A DNA stretch of 9,576 bases, from assembly GCA_022013235.1 (NCBI GenBank), contig JAKLQR010000352.1:1-9576 (forward strand). The letters run 5' to 3'. A program made the translations under genes and the position numbers. Under the pieces are notes generated by a model that was not told the origin of the DNA, did no database searches, and saw only the letters and a list, made by a program, of their open reading frames with translations. Of this stretch, positions 1 through 6,489 are shown in pieces (the stretch's first letter is position 1; the number at the start of each line of letters is the position of its first letter). The DNA is from Thermodesulfovibrionales bacterium (GTDB lineage Bacteria; Nitrospirota; Thermodesulfovibrionia; Thermodesulfovibrionales; SM23-35).

Positions 1-2
1 AG

Positions 3-692
3 AAAATCGACCTGCTTCTTTCCCATCATCCTTCAGGAAGGGCTCTCGCAAACCTCTCATCGGTCATGCAAATGCAGTCTGATATTCTCAACACCTACGG
101 GGTGCCGATCAATATCGCCGAGGGGCTCATGGACGGAAGGATCAAGGAAGTGGAAAGAAAACTCATGCCGGTAAACCATGCAAGAGCTGTTGATGCAGCC
201 CGGCTTCTTGGCCTCCCCTTCCTCTGCCTCCACACGCCCGCCGACAATATGGTTGCGACATTTCTCCAGCGGATTTTTGACACCGAGAAGCCTTATACGC
301 TTTCCGATGTGCTCACGCTTCTCAAAGATATTCCGGAATATAAAACCGCGGGAAGAGAAAGTTTCGGGCCGAATATCCTGCTCGGACAGGGGAACAGAAA
401 GGCAGGAAAAATCTTCGTCGATATGACCGGCGGCACAGAAGGTTCAAAAGAAATATTCGAGAGCCTCACCCTAAGCGGCGTAAATACAATCGTGGGGATG
501 CACCTCAGTGAAGATCACAGAAAAGAGGCAGAGAAGAATCATCTGAATGTGATCATCGCAGGACACATTTCAAGCGACAATATCGGTCTCAATCTTCTCC
601 TCGATGAGATTACACAAGGCTTTGCTTGCGAGATACTCGAATGCTCCGGATTCAGAAGATTCAGTCGTTTCACTGCTGCGCAGGCTGAATGA
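3..692 (+). CDS. NIF3/DUF34-family metal-binding protein (5' end outside window)
   Basis: The reading frame is open from the window edge, so the start lies upstream; 229 residues are visible. NIF3 proteins are widespread and bind a dinuclear metal centre; their exact substrate is not settled. What is seen: a DLLLSHHP motif at the very start of the visible part (the paired His ligands of the family), an LHTPADN segment about 75 residues into the visible part (the family's His/Asp ligand segment), and near the C terminus AGHISSDNIGLN, which matches the family's late GHY..E metal motif but with Asp where Glu is usual. The rest of the N-terminal domain is missing. Its stop overlaps the dnaG start (ATGA, 689-692), so the two are probably cotranscribed and translationally coupled. 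The family call rests on these motifs; any function beyond a metal-dependent, possibly hydrolase-like role is unknown. Confidence 0.75.
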   Translation, partial: KIDLLLSHHPSGRALANLSSVMQMQSDILNTYGVPINIAEGLMDGRIKEVERKLMPVNHARAVDAARLLGLPFLCLHTPADNMVATFLQRIFDTEKPYTLSDVLTLLKDIPEYKTAGRESFGPNILLGQGNRKAGKIFVDMTGGTEGSKEIFESLTLSGVNTIVGMHLSEDHRKEAEKNHLNVIIAGHISSDNIGLNLLLDEITQGFACEILECSGFRRFSRFTAAQAE

Positions 693-2380
693 AATCCGAG
701 GGCCTTCCTGAAGAGATAAAATCCCGCCTGGACATTGTTGAATTCATCTCGGATTATGTCCATTTGAAGAAATCCGGACAGAACCTGAAAGGGTTGTGCC
801 CGTTCCATACTGAAAAGACCCCATCCTTCATGGTCAGTCCTGAAAAACAGATATTCCACTGTTTCGGGTGCGGAACAGGGGGTGATATCATCACCTTCCT
901 CATGAAGCAGGAAAACCTTTCATTCGGTGAAGCGGTCGCCTATCTTGCAAAAAAAGCAGGGATCAGTATGCCCGCCTTTCAGTCCGGTGAAGGCGCCTCT
1001 TCCGAGAAACGCACCGCGCTCCTTCGCGCGAATGATGAGGCCTCGAAATATTACGTGAACAATCTAAAAAATTCTTCGGGGGCGAGCGCGTATCTGAAAA
1101 AGAGGGGCCTTGCCGGGGAATCTCTCGAAATATTTTCCATTGGGTTTGCTTCAGGAGATAAAGATTCCCTCCTGAAGCACCTTAAGAAACTCGGCTTCCC
1201 GGAATCCGTGATGAAGGATGCAGGGCTTATCGCAGCAGAGGGAAAGGGGTATCGTGACTGGTTCAGAGGGCGGATCATGTTTCCGATATGCAATACCAGG
1301 AACGACGTAATCGCTTTCGGCGGCAGGGTTATGGATAATTCCCAGCCGAAGTATCTCAATACACAGGAAACTGCGGTATTCAAAAAAAGTGATACCCTGT
1401 ACGGCATTCATCTCGCAAAGGATGAAATCCGGAAGAAAGGATATGCGCTTATCGTTGAAGGGTATCTTGACGTTATTGTCTGTCATCAATACGGGTTTCT
1501 CAACGTGGTCGCACCTCTCGTAACCGAACTCACCACAAAACACCTGCGGAAACTGAAACTTCTTGCCAGGCAGGCCATTCTGGTTTTCGACAGTGACGAT
1601 GCAGGCATTGCCGCAGCACGGCGGTCTCTTGCGTTTATCTGTGAAAATGATCTCCATGCAAAGGTTCTGCTTCTGCCGAAGGGCGATGACCCGGACAGTT
1701 TCCTGAAGAAAAACGGCAGTGAAGCATTCAGGAGTGCCCTTCATCATACGATGTCCGCAATGGAATTCATTCTAAAGACTGCAAAAGGCGAACACACGGA
1801 GACGGTACATGAAGCGCTCGGGATCATCTCCTCTGTACACGATAAAATTCTGGCAGATGAACTGCTCGGTGAACTTTCTGACAGGTCAGGAATTCATGAA
1901 GCGGTATTGAGAAGCGAACTCGACAGATTCAGAAAAAAAACAGCGCCGGAACAGTTCTCCGGAAAACGGGCTGCGTTTCCGGTTGCGCCGCCGCACCGTG
2001 AAGAATATCTCCTGCTGAGCGCTCTTATCGCCTGTCCGGAGAAGGCGGGAAGCATTCTCTCGGAACTAAACACCGAGGATCTGCAGAATACCGCAATCAA
2101 AGCTATCTTCCGGAAAGTGAAAACATTTTCCGGAGAGATAACACCGGAATCCCTGCTTGATCTGGCTGAAGAAAAAGACCGGACACTGATCACCGGGCTG
2201 ACGCTGAACCCCGGTTTCGACCCCGAACATGTTGACAGAAACATCACTGATTGTTTACAAACAATAAAGCGAAAAAAAGATGAGGAGAAACGGATACAGG
2301 CAGAGGAAGCAAACAATGCAGAAATCCTTAATTCTCTCCTGAAAGAAAAACGGAAGCGCATTAAAGGGATAAAAGAATGA
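689..2380 (+). CDS. dnaG: DNA primase DnaG
   Basis: DnaG synthesises the short RNA primers used by the replisome and works with the replicative helicase DnaB. The 563-residue product has the full bacterial layout. An N-terminal CHC2 zinc finger has ligands C37, H40, C58 and C61 (CPFH...HCFGC). A primase core follows with FRGRIMFPI near 192-200, AFGGR at 209-213 and KYLNTQET near 221. The TOPRIM fold carries the catalytic acids in VEGYLDV (E257) and FDSDDAG (D301, D303). The C-terminal helicase-binding part, roughly 435-563, is less conserved, as expected. Length is slightly below the usual 580-600. One oddity is that the LGT segment between the two TOPRIM motifs reads LVT, with Val278 replacing the usual Gly. 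The ATG at 689 overlaps the preceding stop and has only a weak purine stretch upstream, so translation probably depends on coupling. The stop overlaps the rpoD start in the same way. Confidence 0.97.
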   Translation: MKSEGLPEEIKSRLDIVEFISDYVHLKKSGQNLKGLCPFHTEKTPSFMVSPEKQIFHCFGCGTGGDIITFLMKQENLSFGEAVAYLAKKAGISMPAFQSGEGASSEKRTALLRANDEASKYYVNNLKNSSGASAYLKKRGLAGESLEIFSIGFASGDKDSLLKHLKKLGFPESVMKDAGLIAAEGKGYRDWFRGRIMFPICNTRNDVIAFGGRVMDNSQPKYLNTQETAVFKKSDTLYGIHLAKDEIRKKGYALIVEGYLDVIVCHQYGFLNVVAPLVTELTTKHLRKLKLLARQAILVFDSDDAGIAAARRSLAFICENDLHAKVLLLPKGDDPDSFLKKNGSEAFRSALHHTMSAMEFILKTAKGEHTETVHEALGIISSVHDKILADELLGELSDRSGIHEAVLRSELDRFRKKTAPEQFSGKRAAFPVAPPHREEYLLLSALIACPEKAGSILSELNTEDLQNTAIKAIFRKVKTFSGEITPESLLDLAEEKDRTLITGLTLNPGFDPEHVDRNITDCLQTIKRKKDEEKRIQAEEANNAEILNSLLKEKRKRIKGIKE

Positions 2381-3948
2381 AACAGTATTTCGATTACTTT
2401 GACTATGCTGATTATCTGAAAAATTATGACGGAGACAGAGATGGACTGTTCCAGGATACAGGAGAAGAGGAAGAAAAGACCGCTGAGGAGGAGGAAGAGA
2501 AAGGTTCGGATTTTATAGAAGGCGAGAAGGACCCTGTCCGCATCTACCTCAAGGAAATGAGCAGCGTTCCTCTTCTCACAAGGGAAGGAGAAATCGAGAT
2601 CGCCAAGAAGATGGAAGAAGGGAAGGAAATAGTCTCCCGGGTGATCTTCTCTCTTCCGTTCGTGCTCAGAAAGCTCATCTCCCTGGGAAAATTGACGCAA
2701 AGCGGCGATGCGCCGCTTACCGACATCATTCAGGGCAGTGATGACGAAACTGAGGACGATCTGTTCCTTGAGTACAAGAGGTTCTTTGCCATCACACAGG
2801 AAATAGACCGTCTCAACAAAAAGAGAAGCCAGCATCTCAGGAAGCTCAGGGAAGTTACGAAAGGGGAAAAACCGCTCTCGAAACGTAAGTCTTCCGGAAA
2901 AACAAAGAACAGATCAGGTTCTCTCATCGCACTCCTCGAACAGAACAGGAATGAGATACTGGAAAAAGTCGGTCAACTCCGGTTAAAGGACGATGTAGTG
3001 CTCGCGTTCTCGGAAGAACTCAGGAAGTCTGTTTCAGAAGTGGAAACACTTCAGAGAAAGATATCAAACGCGGGCAAACGGGCAAAGAATCTGACCGCTG
3101 AAAGAAAAATGGCCATTTCTGCATATAAAGATAGAATCGAAGAAAAGGAGTTCCTCTTCGGAATGAAAACAGCGGAAATGAAAAAAGCGCTGCGGGTCCT
3201 CGTCGAAGGAGAACAGGAAATTCATGATGCACGGAAAGCCATGATCGAAGCGAACCTGCGCCTTGTCATCAGCATTGCAAAGAGGTACCTCGGGAGAGGG
3301 CTCAGTTTTTCCGACCTCATTCAGGAGGGGAACAGCGGACTCATGCGGGCAGTGGATAAATTCGAGTACAAGCGCGGATACAAATTCAGCACCTATGCAA
3401 CCTGGTGGATCCGTCAGGCGATCACACGGGCACTCGCTGATCAGTCGAGAACCATACGCATACCGGTTCATATGGTCGAGACGATTAATAAAATAACAAA
3501 GGTCGCACGGGAACTTGTACAGGAAATCGGACGGGAACCGACACCCGGGGAGATCGCTGACCGTTTGAAAATCCCTGTTGAGAAGGTGAGCAGTATCCTT
3601 AAGATTTCAAAGGAACCGATATCGCTCGAAACCCCGATCGGTGAAGAAGATACGCACCTGCGTGATTTCATCGAAGATAAAGCAATGCCTTCACCTCTCG
3701 ATTATGCGATCCAGGATGATATGAAGAAAAGAATTGACCAGATACTCTGTTCGCTTCCTTCGAAAGAAGAAAAGATCATCAGAAAACGGTTCGGCATCGG
3801 TGTTGACATCCCTCACACCCTCGAGGAAGTAGGACTTGAGTTCGATGTTACCCGGGAGAGAATACGGCAGATCGAGGTGAAGGCTATCAGGAAACTGAGA
3901 CACCCTTCACGGAGCAAATGGTTAAGAGAATTCATCGAAAAGTCTTGA
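2377..3948 (+). CDS. rpoD: RNA polymerase sigma-70 factor RpoD (housekeeping)
   Basis: This is the principal sigma factor that directs RNA polymerase to -10/-35 promoters. In 523 residues it shows region 1.2 (about 52-84, DPVRIYLKEM then LLTREGE), a basic and charged non-conserved region (about 85-270), regions 2.1-2.4 (about 285-360, with ANLRLVISIAKRY, DLIQEGN, FSTYATWWIRQAI and RTIRIPVHM), region 3 (about 365-440, with REPTPGEIA) and region 4 (about 455-515, with the VTRERIRQIE recognition helix and RKLRHPSRS). The non-conserved insert marks it as a primary rather than alternative sigma. The first 50 residues are short and unusual: Tyr/Asp-rich, then a Glu run, instead of a normal region 1.1. 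The ATG at 2377 overlaps the dnaG stop (ATGA) and is preceded by AAAGGGAT, a plausible ribosome binding site. dnaG-rpoD linkage is the classic macromolecular-synthesis arrangement. Confidence 0.97.
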   Translation: MKQYFDYFDYADYLKNYDGDRDGLFQDTGEEEEKTAEEEEEKGSDFIEGEKDPVRIYLKEMSSVPLLTREGEIEIAKKMEEGKEIVSRVIFSLPFVLRKLISLGKLTQSGDAPLTDIIQGSDDETEDDLFLEYKRFFAITQEIDRLNKKRSQHLRKLREVTKGEKPLSKRKSSGKTKNRSGSLIALLEQNRNEILEKVGQLRLKDDVVLAFSEELRKSVSEVETLQRKISNAGKRAKNLTAERKMAISAYKDRIEEKEFLFGMKTAEMKKALRVLVEGEQEIHDARKAMIEANLRLVISIAKRYLGRGLSFSDLIQEGNSGLMRAVDKFEYKRGYKFSTYATWWIRQAITRALADQSRTIRIPVHMVETINKITKVARELVQEIGREPTPGEIADRLKIPVEKVSSILKISKEPISLETPIGEEDTHLRDFIEDKAMPSPLDYAIQDDMKKRIDQILCSLPSKEEKIIRKRFGIGVDIPHTLEEVGLEFDVTRERIRQIEVKAIRKLRHPSRSKWLREFIEKS

Positions 3949-3974
3949 CCATAAAGAAATTAATATTCTATAGT
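3945..3974 (+). promoter_or_regulatory. Predicted sigma-70 promoter for the tRNA-Met transcript, overlapping the rpoD stop
   Basis: TTGACC at 3945-3950 (5 of 6 to TTGACA) and TATAGT at 3969-3974 (5 of 6 to TATAAT) are 18 bases apart. The -35 box includes the TGA stop of rpoD. A start near 3981 would give a leader of about 70 bases before the tRNA at 4051. This is a pattern match only. Confidence 0.5.
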
Positions 3975-3979
3975 AAAGA

Positions 3980-3999
3980 TTCTGAGTAATCGCTCAGAA
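3980..3999 (+). other. Perfect 7-bp hairpin between rpoD and the tRNA
   Basis: TTCTGAG (3980-3986) pairs with CTCAGAA (3993-3999) around a 6-base loop. A TTTTTT run lies at 4013-4018, 13 bases beyond the stem, which is too far for a standard intrinsic terminator. It may be the 5'-end structure of a transcript starting near 3981, or a weak terminator/attenuator after rpoD. The role is undecided. Confidence 0.4.
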
Positions 4000-4050
4000 A
4001 CTGGAAACACGGTTTTTTGTGCCCTGAACGCTCGATGCTTCACTAAAGAA

Positions 4051-4126
4051 GGGCCCATAGCTCAGCTGGTAGAGCTACCGGCTCATAACCGGTTGGTCCC
4101 AGGTTCGAGTCCTGGTGGGCCCACCA
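4051..4126 (+). tRNA. tRNA-Met (anticodon CAT), probably elongator
   Basis: A complete 76-base cloverleaf can be folded. The acceptor stem pairs GGGCCCA (4051-4057) with TGGGCCC (4116-4122). The D stem is GCTC/GAGC (4060-4063 with 4072-4075). The anticodon stem is ACCGG/CCGGT (4077-4081 with 4089-4093) with loop CTCATAA, placing anticodon CAT at 4084-4086. The T stem is CCAGG/CCTGG with loop TTCGAGT. Discriminator A and an encoded CCA (4124-4126) end the gene. The first acceptor pair is G-C and the anticodon stem lacks the three G-C pairs of initiators, so this is not the initiator. An Ile2 tRNA with a lysidine-modified CAT anticodon is the alternative; elongator Met is preferred from overall resemblance. 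Confidence 0.93.
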
Positions 4127-4145
4127 TACTGGTGATATGATAACT

Positions 4146-4856
4146 ATGAATGAACAACTCAAGAACCTGATAGAACTTCAGCAGATTGACCTTAAAATTA
4201 TTGACCTCAACAATCTGATCGGCGATATCCCAACAAGAATCGCGGCTGCAGAACTGCCGCTTAATGACTCACAGAGAGCACTCCGGGCAGGAAAGGAACA
4301 ACTCGAATCTCTCGAAAAAAGGAAACGCGACAGGGAACGGGCGCTTGATGAAACCGGAGAGAAGGTCAGGAAACTCAAGGCACGTACTTCCGAGATAAAA
4401 ACAAATAAAGAATACCAGGCTCTTCTTACAGAAATCGCCTCGGTCGAAAAAGAACAGTACGCCGTAGAGGACGGAATACTTCTCATCATGGAGGAGATGG
4501 AGAACGCATCACAACAGGTCAAAGCAGAAGAAGCCATATTCATAAAAGAAAAAGAGAAGATCGATGTGGTAACGCAGAAGGTAGAAGCGGAAAAAACCGC
4601 CTTCGACCAGGAGCTCGCACAGCTTAAGGGCCTGCGTGCGGAAATAGCACAAACCATCGAGAATGAACTTTACGAAGAATATATCGACCTCCTCGGCATT
4701 CACAGGGGGTATGCAGTGGCAGAAGCGCGGGGAGAAATTTGCCAGGGATGCAACATGAATATCCCTCCCCAGCTCTTCGTCGAACTGAAAAAGAATGAGG
4801 TCATCTTCCACTGCCCACAGTGCCGCCGCATTCTCTATTACAAAAATAGCGAGTAA
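4146..4856 (+). CDS. Coiled-coil protein with C-terminal C4 zinc ribbon (COG1579 family)
   Basis: From residue 1 to about 190 the protein is a charged, heptad-like helix rich in Glu, Lys, Leu and Ala, predicted to form a long coiled-coil hairpin. It then closes with a four-cysteine zinc ribbon: CQGC, about 20 residues, then CPQC, just before the C terminus. This is the architecture of the COG1579 zinc-ribbon proteins, a family often proposed to bind nucleic acid. No catalytic motif is visible and the cellular role here is not known. Two in-frame ATGs exist, at 4137 and 4146. The second is preferred because the GGTGAT ribosome-binding-like stretch abuts the first and because family members typically begin close to MNEQLKNLIELQ; the 4137 start would add only three residues. 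The gene begins 19 bases after the tRNA CCA, with no promoter visible between, so it is probably transcribed with the tRNA and released by tRNA processing. Confidence 0.85.
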   Translation: MNEQLKNLIELQQIDLKIIDLNNLIGDIPTRIAAAELPLNDSQRALRAGKEQLESLEKRKRDRERALDETGEKVRKLKARTSEIKTNKEYQALLTEIASVEKEQYAVEDGILLIMEEMENASQQVKAEEAIFIKEKEKIDVVTQKVEAEKTAFDQELAQLKGLRAEIAQTIENELYEEYIDLLGIHRGYAVAEARGEICQGCNMNIPPQLFVELKKNEVIFHCPQCRRILYYKNSE

Positions 4857-4875
4857 GCAGTCCTTTTCCCCCCGT

Positions 4876-4895
4876 CGGGAAACCCTTTTTTCCCG
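4876..4895 (+). terminator. Possible intrinsic terminator after the zinc-ribbon gene
   Basis: CGGGAAA (4876-4882) pairs with TTTCCCG (4889-4895) around a 6-base loop, 20 bases after the stop codon. The following CTTCTTCC is pyrimidine-rich but not a clean T run, so the terminator would be weak. The rest of the intergenic stretch up to the rnpB promoter holds nothing else that I can support. Confidence 0.4.
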
Positions 4896-5001
4896 CTTCT
4901 TCCTGATGCGTAGCTATAGCTTCAAGGTGTCTTGTTTCTATAATCTTTTCCCGGTCTAAAAAATCCAGGAACATAATGTATTCTTTCTGACAAAATACCT
5001 C

Positions 5002-5030
5002 TTCCAATATTTTAGTAATCATTATATAAT
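5002..5030 (+). promoter_or_regulatory. Predicted rnpB promoter
   Basis: A perfect TATAAT at 5025-5030 sits in a very AT-rich stretch. A weak -35 candidate, TTCCAA at 5002-5007, lies 17 bases upstream. Initiation near 5037 would leave about 10 bases before the P1 helix of the RNA. The -10 box is convincing; the -35 box is poor. Confidence 0.45.
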
Positions 5031-5047
5031 AATAAGACTTTATTATA

Positions 5048-5444
5048 GGTCGGAGCAGGTAAAGTGGTCGCTCCGTGAAGGTAAAATCCTTTTCGGAGAG
5101 GAAAGTCCGAGCTCAGCAGGGCATGGTGGTCGTTAACAGCGACTGGGGGCGACCCCAAGGAAAGTGCCACAGAAAGGGAAACCGTCCCGGCAGATGCCGG
5201 GATAAGGGTGAAAAGGTGAGGTAAGAGCTCACCAGCCGGGGTGGCGACATCCCGGGCTTGGAAAACCCCACCATGAGCAAGGTCGAATAGGTTCCGCTTT
5301 GAGAGGGGCCCCTTCGAATCTCCCGTCCTACTTGTGAGGGCTGGAGAGGCGGGACGGGTAAAGACCGCACGAGTCTGCTGGCAACAGCAGATATTAGATG
5401 AATGACCACGGATACAGAACTCGGCTTATACGCCTGCTCTGACC
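5048..5444 (+). ncRNA. rnpB: RNase P RNA (class A)
   Basis: This is the catalytic RNA subunit of RNase P, which removes the 5' leaders of precursor tRNAs. The two ends form a 12-bp P1 helix (5048-5059 with 5433-5444, one G-T pair). Conserved core elements appear in the right order: GAGGAAAGTCC at 5098-5108 (5' strand of P4 and its surroundings), CCACAGAAAGGGAAACCG near 5167, AAAAGGTGAGGTAAGAGCTC near 5211 (P11/P12 region), GAGCAAGGTCGAATAGG near 5275, a GGT at 5357-5359 in the position that pairs with the tRNA CCA end, TTAGATGAATGACCAC near 5394, and ACAGAACTCGGCTTAT near 5414 (3' strand of P4). The length of about 397 and this layout fit the common ancestral class A type. The mature 3' end may extend a few bases. 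It lies one gene after a tRNA, its own kind of substrate. Confidence 0.96.
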
Positions 5445-5449
5445 AAGAA

Positions 5450-5553
5450 CAGTTTAGAGTGAAAAGTGAACAGTTGAGAGGGAGAAAATGAAATTACAAA
5501 TCTTTTCCTCAATACTCATTCACTTTAAACTTTTCACTTATAACATTTAACTG
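5450..5553. repeat. Imperfect long palindrome between rnpB and the LysR gene
   Basis: Nested complementary blocks are found in register. CAGTT (5450-5454) pairs with AACTG (5549-5553), GTGAAAAGT (5459-5467) with ACTTTTCAC (5529-5537), GTGAA (5466-5470) with TTCAC (5519-5523), and TTGAG (5474-5478) with CTCAA (5508-5512). A purine-rich strand lies opposite a pyrimidine-rich one near the tip. The GTGAAAAGTGAA-type wording occurs in both arms. A TTTTT run follows at 5558-5562. It could be a degenerate mobile or repetitive element, or a large 3' hairpin that ends rnpB transcription. TATAAC at 5539-5544 inside the right arm could serve as a -10 box for the LysR gene, but no good -35 accompanies it. 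Confidence 0.5.
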
Positions 5554-5575
5554 CTGGTTTTTCTGGAGGGCATGA

Positions 5576-6484
5576 ATGGAAGATCATAAACTGAAAGTCT
5601 TCTGTACCGTAGCCGAAACGCGGAGCTTTTCAAAAACTTCCGAAATAATTCATCTTACACAACCTGCCGTCAGCCTTCAGATTCAGGCACTTGAGGAAAA
5701 ATACGAGACGAAACTGTTCGACAGATCCTCAAACACGGTTACCCTTACTCCTGCCGGCGAAACACTCTATAAATACGCAAAGGAGATCCTTGCCCTCTAT
5801 GCATCTGCAGATAAGGCCATCGGGAAACAGACCGGTCTTGTGAAAGGGAGCCTTGCCGTCGGCGCAGGTTCAAATATCGGCAACTACCTCCTTCCCAGCC
5901 TCATCACCGAGTTTCGGAATGCTCATCCAAAAATAAAAATATATCTCCACGTCAGCAACACGAAAAGGGTTGTTGAACTCCTCAATGCCGGGAATGTGGA
6001 CATCGGCCTTGTGGAGGGAGACGTAGTCCGCCAGAAGATGGTGGTGAAAAAACTCCTTTCCGATGAACTCGTTGTAATCGTTCCACTACACCATCCCTGG
6101 GCAAAGAAAAAAGAAGTTTCCGTATCCGACATCGTAAAGGAGCCTTTTATTTTCAGGGAAGCGGGTTCGGGAACCCGTCAGGTTATCGAGAAATTCCTTG
6201 CACGGCATGGGATAACCCCTCATGAGATGAATATAAGCAGTATCCTCGGCAGCACGGAAGCAATCAAGTATGCGGTCGAGAACGGACTCGGTGTTTCGAT
6301 TATTTCCCGTTGGGCTGCGCGAAAAGAAGACAAGTACGGAATATTACGCCTGCTGAATATCAAAGAGGAAAAGATCGTAAGAGATTTCTCGCTGGTACTG
6401 CATAAGAATTCCGTCTCATCGAACTCCCTTGAAGAATTCCTTACCTATCTGAAGTCTTACCCGTACGAGAAGTTGCTGCAGTAA
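5576..6484 (+). CDS. LysR-family transcriptional regulator
   Basis: This is a 302-residue DNA-binding regulator of standard LysR length. The N-terminal winged helix-turn-helix spans about residues 5-64, with the signature SFSKTSEIIHLTQPAVS leading into QIQALEEKYETKLFDR and then LTPAG. A linker helix follows (about 65-90), then a two-lobed periplasmic-binding-like effector domain from about 92 to the end, containing REAGSGTR near 194-201 and VENGLGVSIISRWA near 234-247. These features resemble the CysL/Cbl-like branch, and similar proteins are sometimes annotated as linked to sulfur or selenium metabolism, but no such target gene is nearby, so the regulon is unknown. The start at ATG 5576 follows GGAGGG (5565-5570) at good spacing. 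It stands alone on the plus strand and ends 5 bases from the convergent branching-enzyme gene. LysR proteins usually autoregulate; the palindrome upstream could matter for that. Confidence 0.93.
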   Translation: MEDHKLKVFCTVAETRSFSKTSEIIHLTQPAVSLQIQALEEKYETKLFDRSSNTVTLTPAGETLYKYAKEILALYASADKAIGKQTGLVKGSLAVGAGSNIGNYLLPSLITEFRNAHPKIKIYLHVSNTKRVVELLNAGNVDIGLVEGDVVRQKMVVKKLLSDELVVIVPLHHPWAKKKEVSVSDIVKEPFIFREAGSGTRQVIEKFLARHGITPHEMNISSILGSTEAIKYAVENGLGVSIISRWAARKEDKYGILRLLNIKEEKIVRDFSLVLHKNSVSSNSLEEFLTYLKSYPYEKLLQ

Positions 6485-6489
6485 TCGAA

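Noticed and set aside
1894..2835. Minus-strand open frame of 313 codons opposite dnaG/rpoD
   Set aside because: It is long but antisense to two certain genes, rich in Ser/Phe/Arg from complementing Glu/Lys-rich codons, and shows no domain.
4939..4944. TATAAT box between the zinc-ribbon gene and rnpB
   Set aside because: No -35 box at usable spacing, and a better-placed TATAAT lies at 5025-5030.
4801..5022. Minus-strand open frame of 73 codons before rnpB
   Set aside because: It overlaps the end of the zinc-ribbon gene and the rnpB promoter, has no ribosome binding site, and its product resembles no family I know.
5113..5409. Minus-strand open frame of 98 codons
   Set aside because: It is the antisense of rnpB; the RNA structure explains the sequence.
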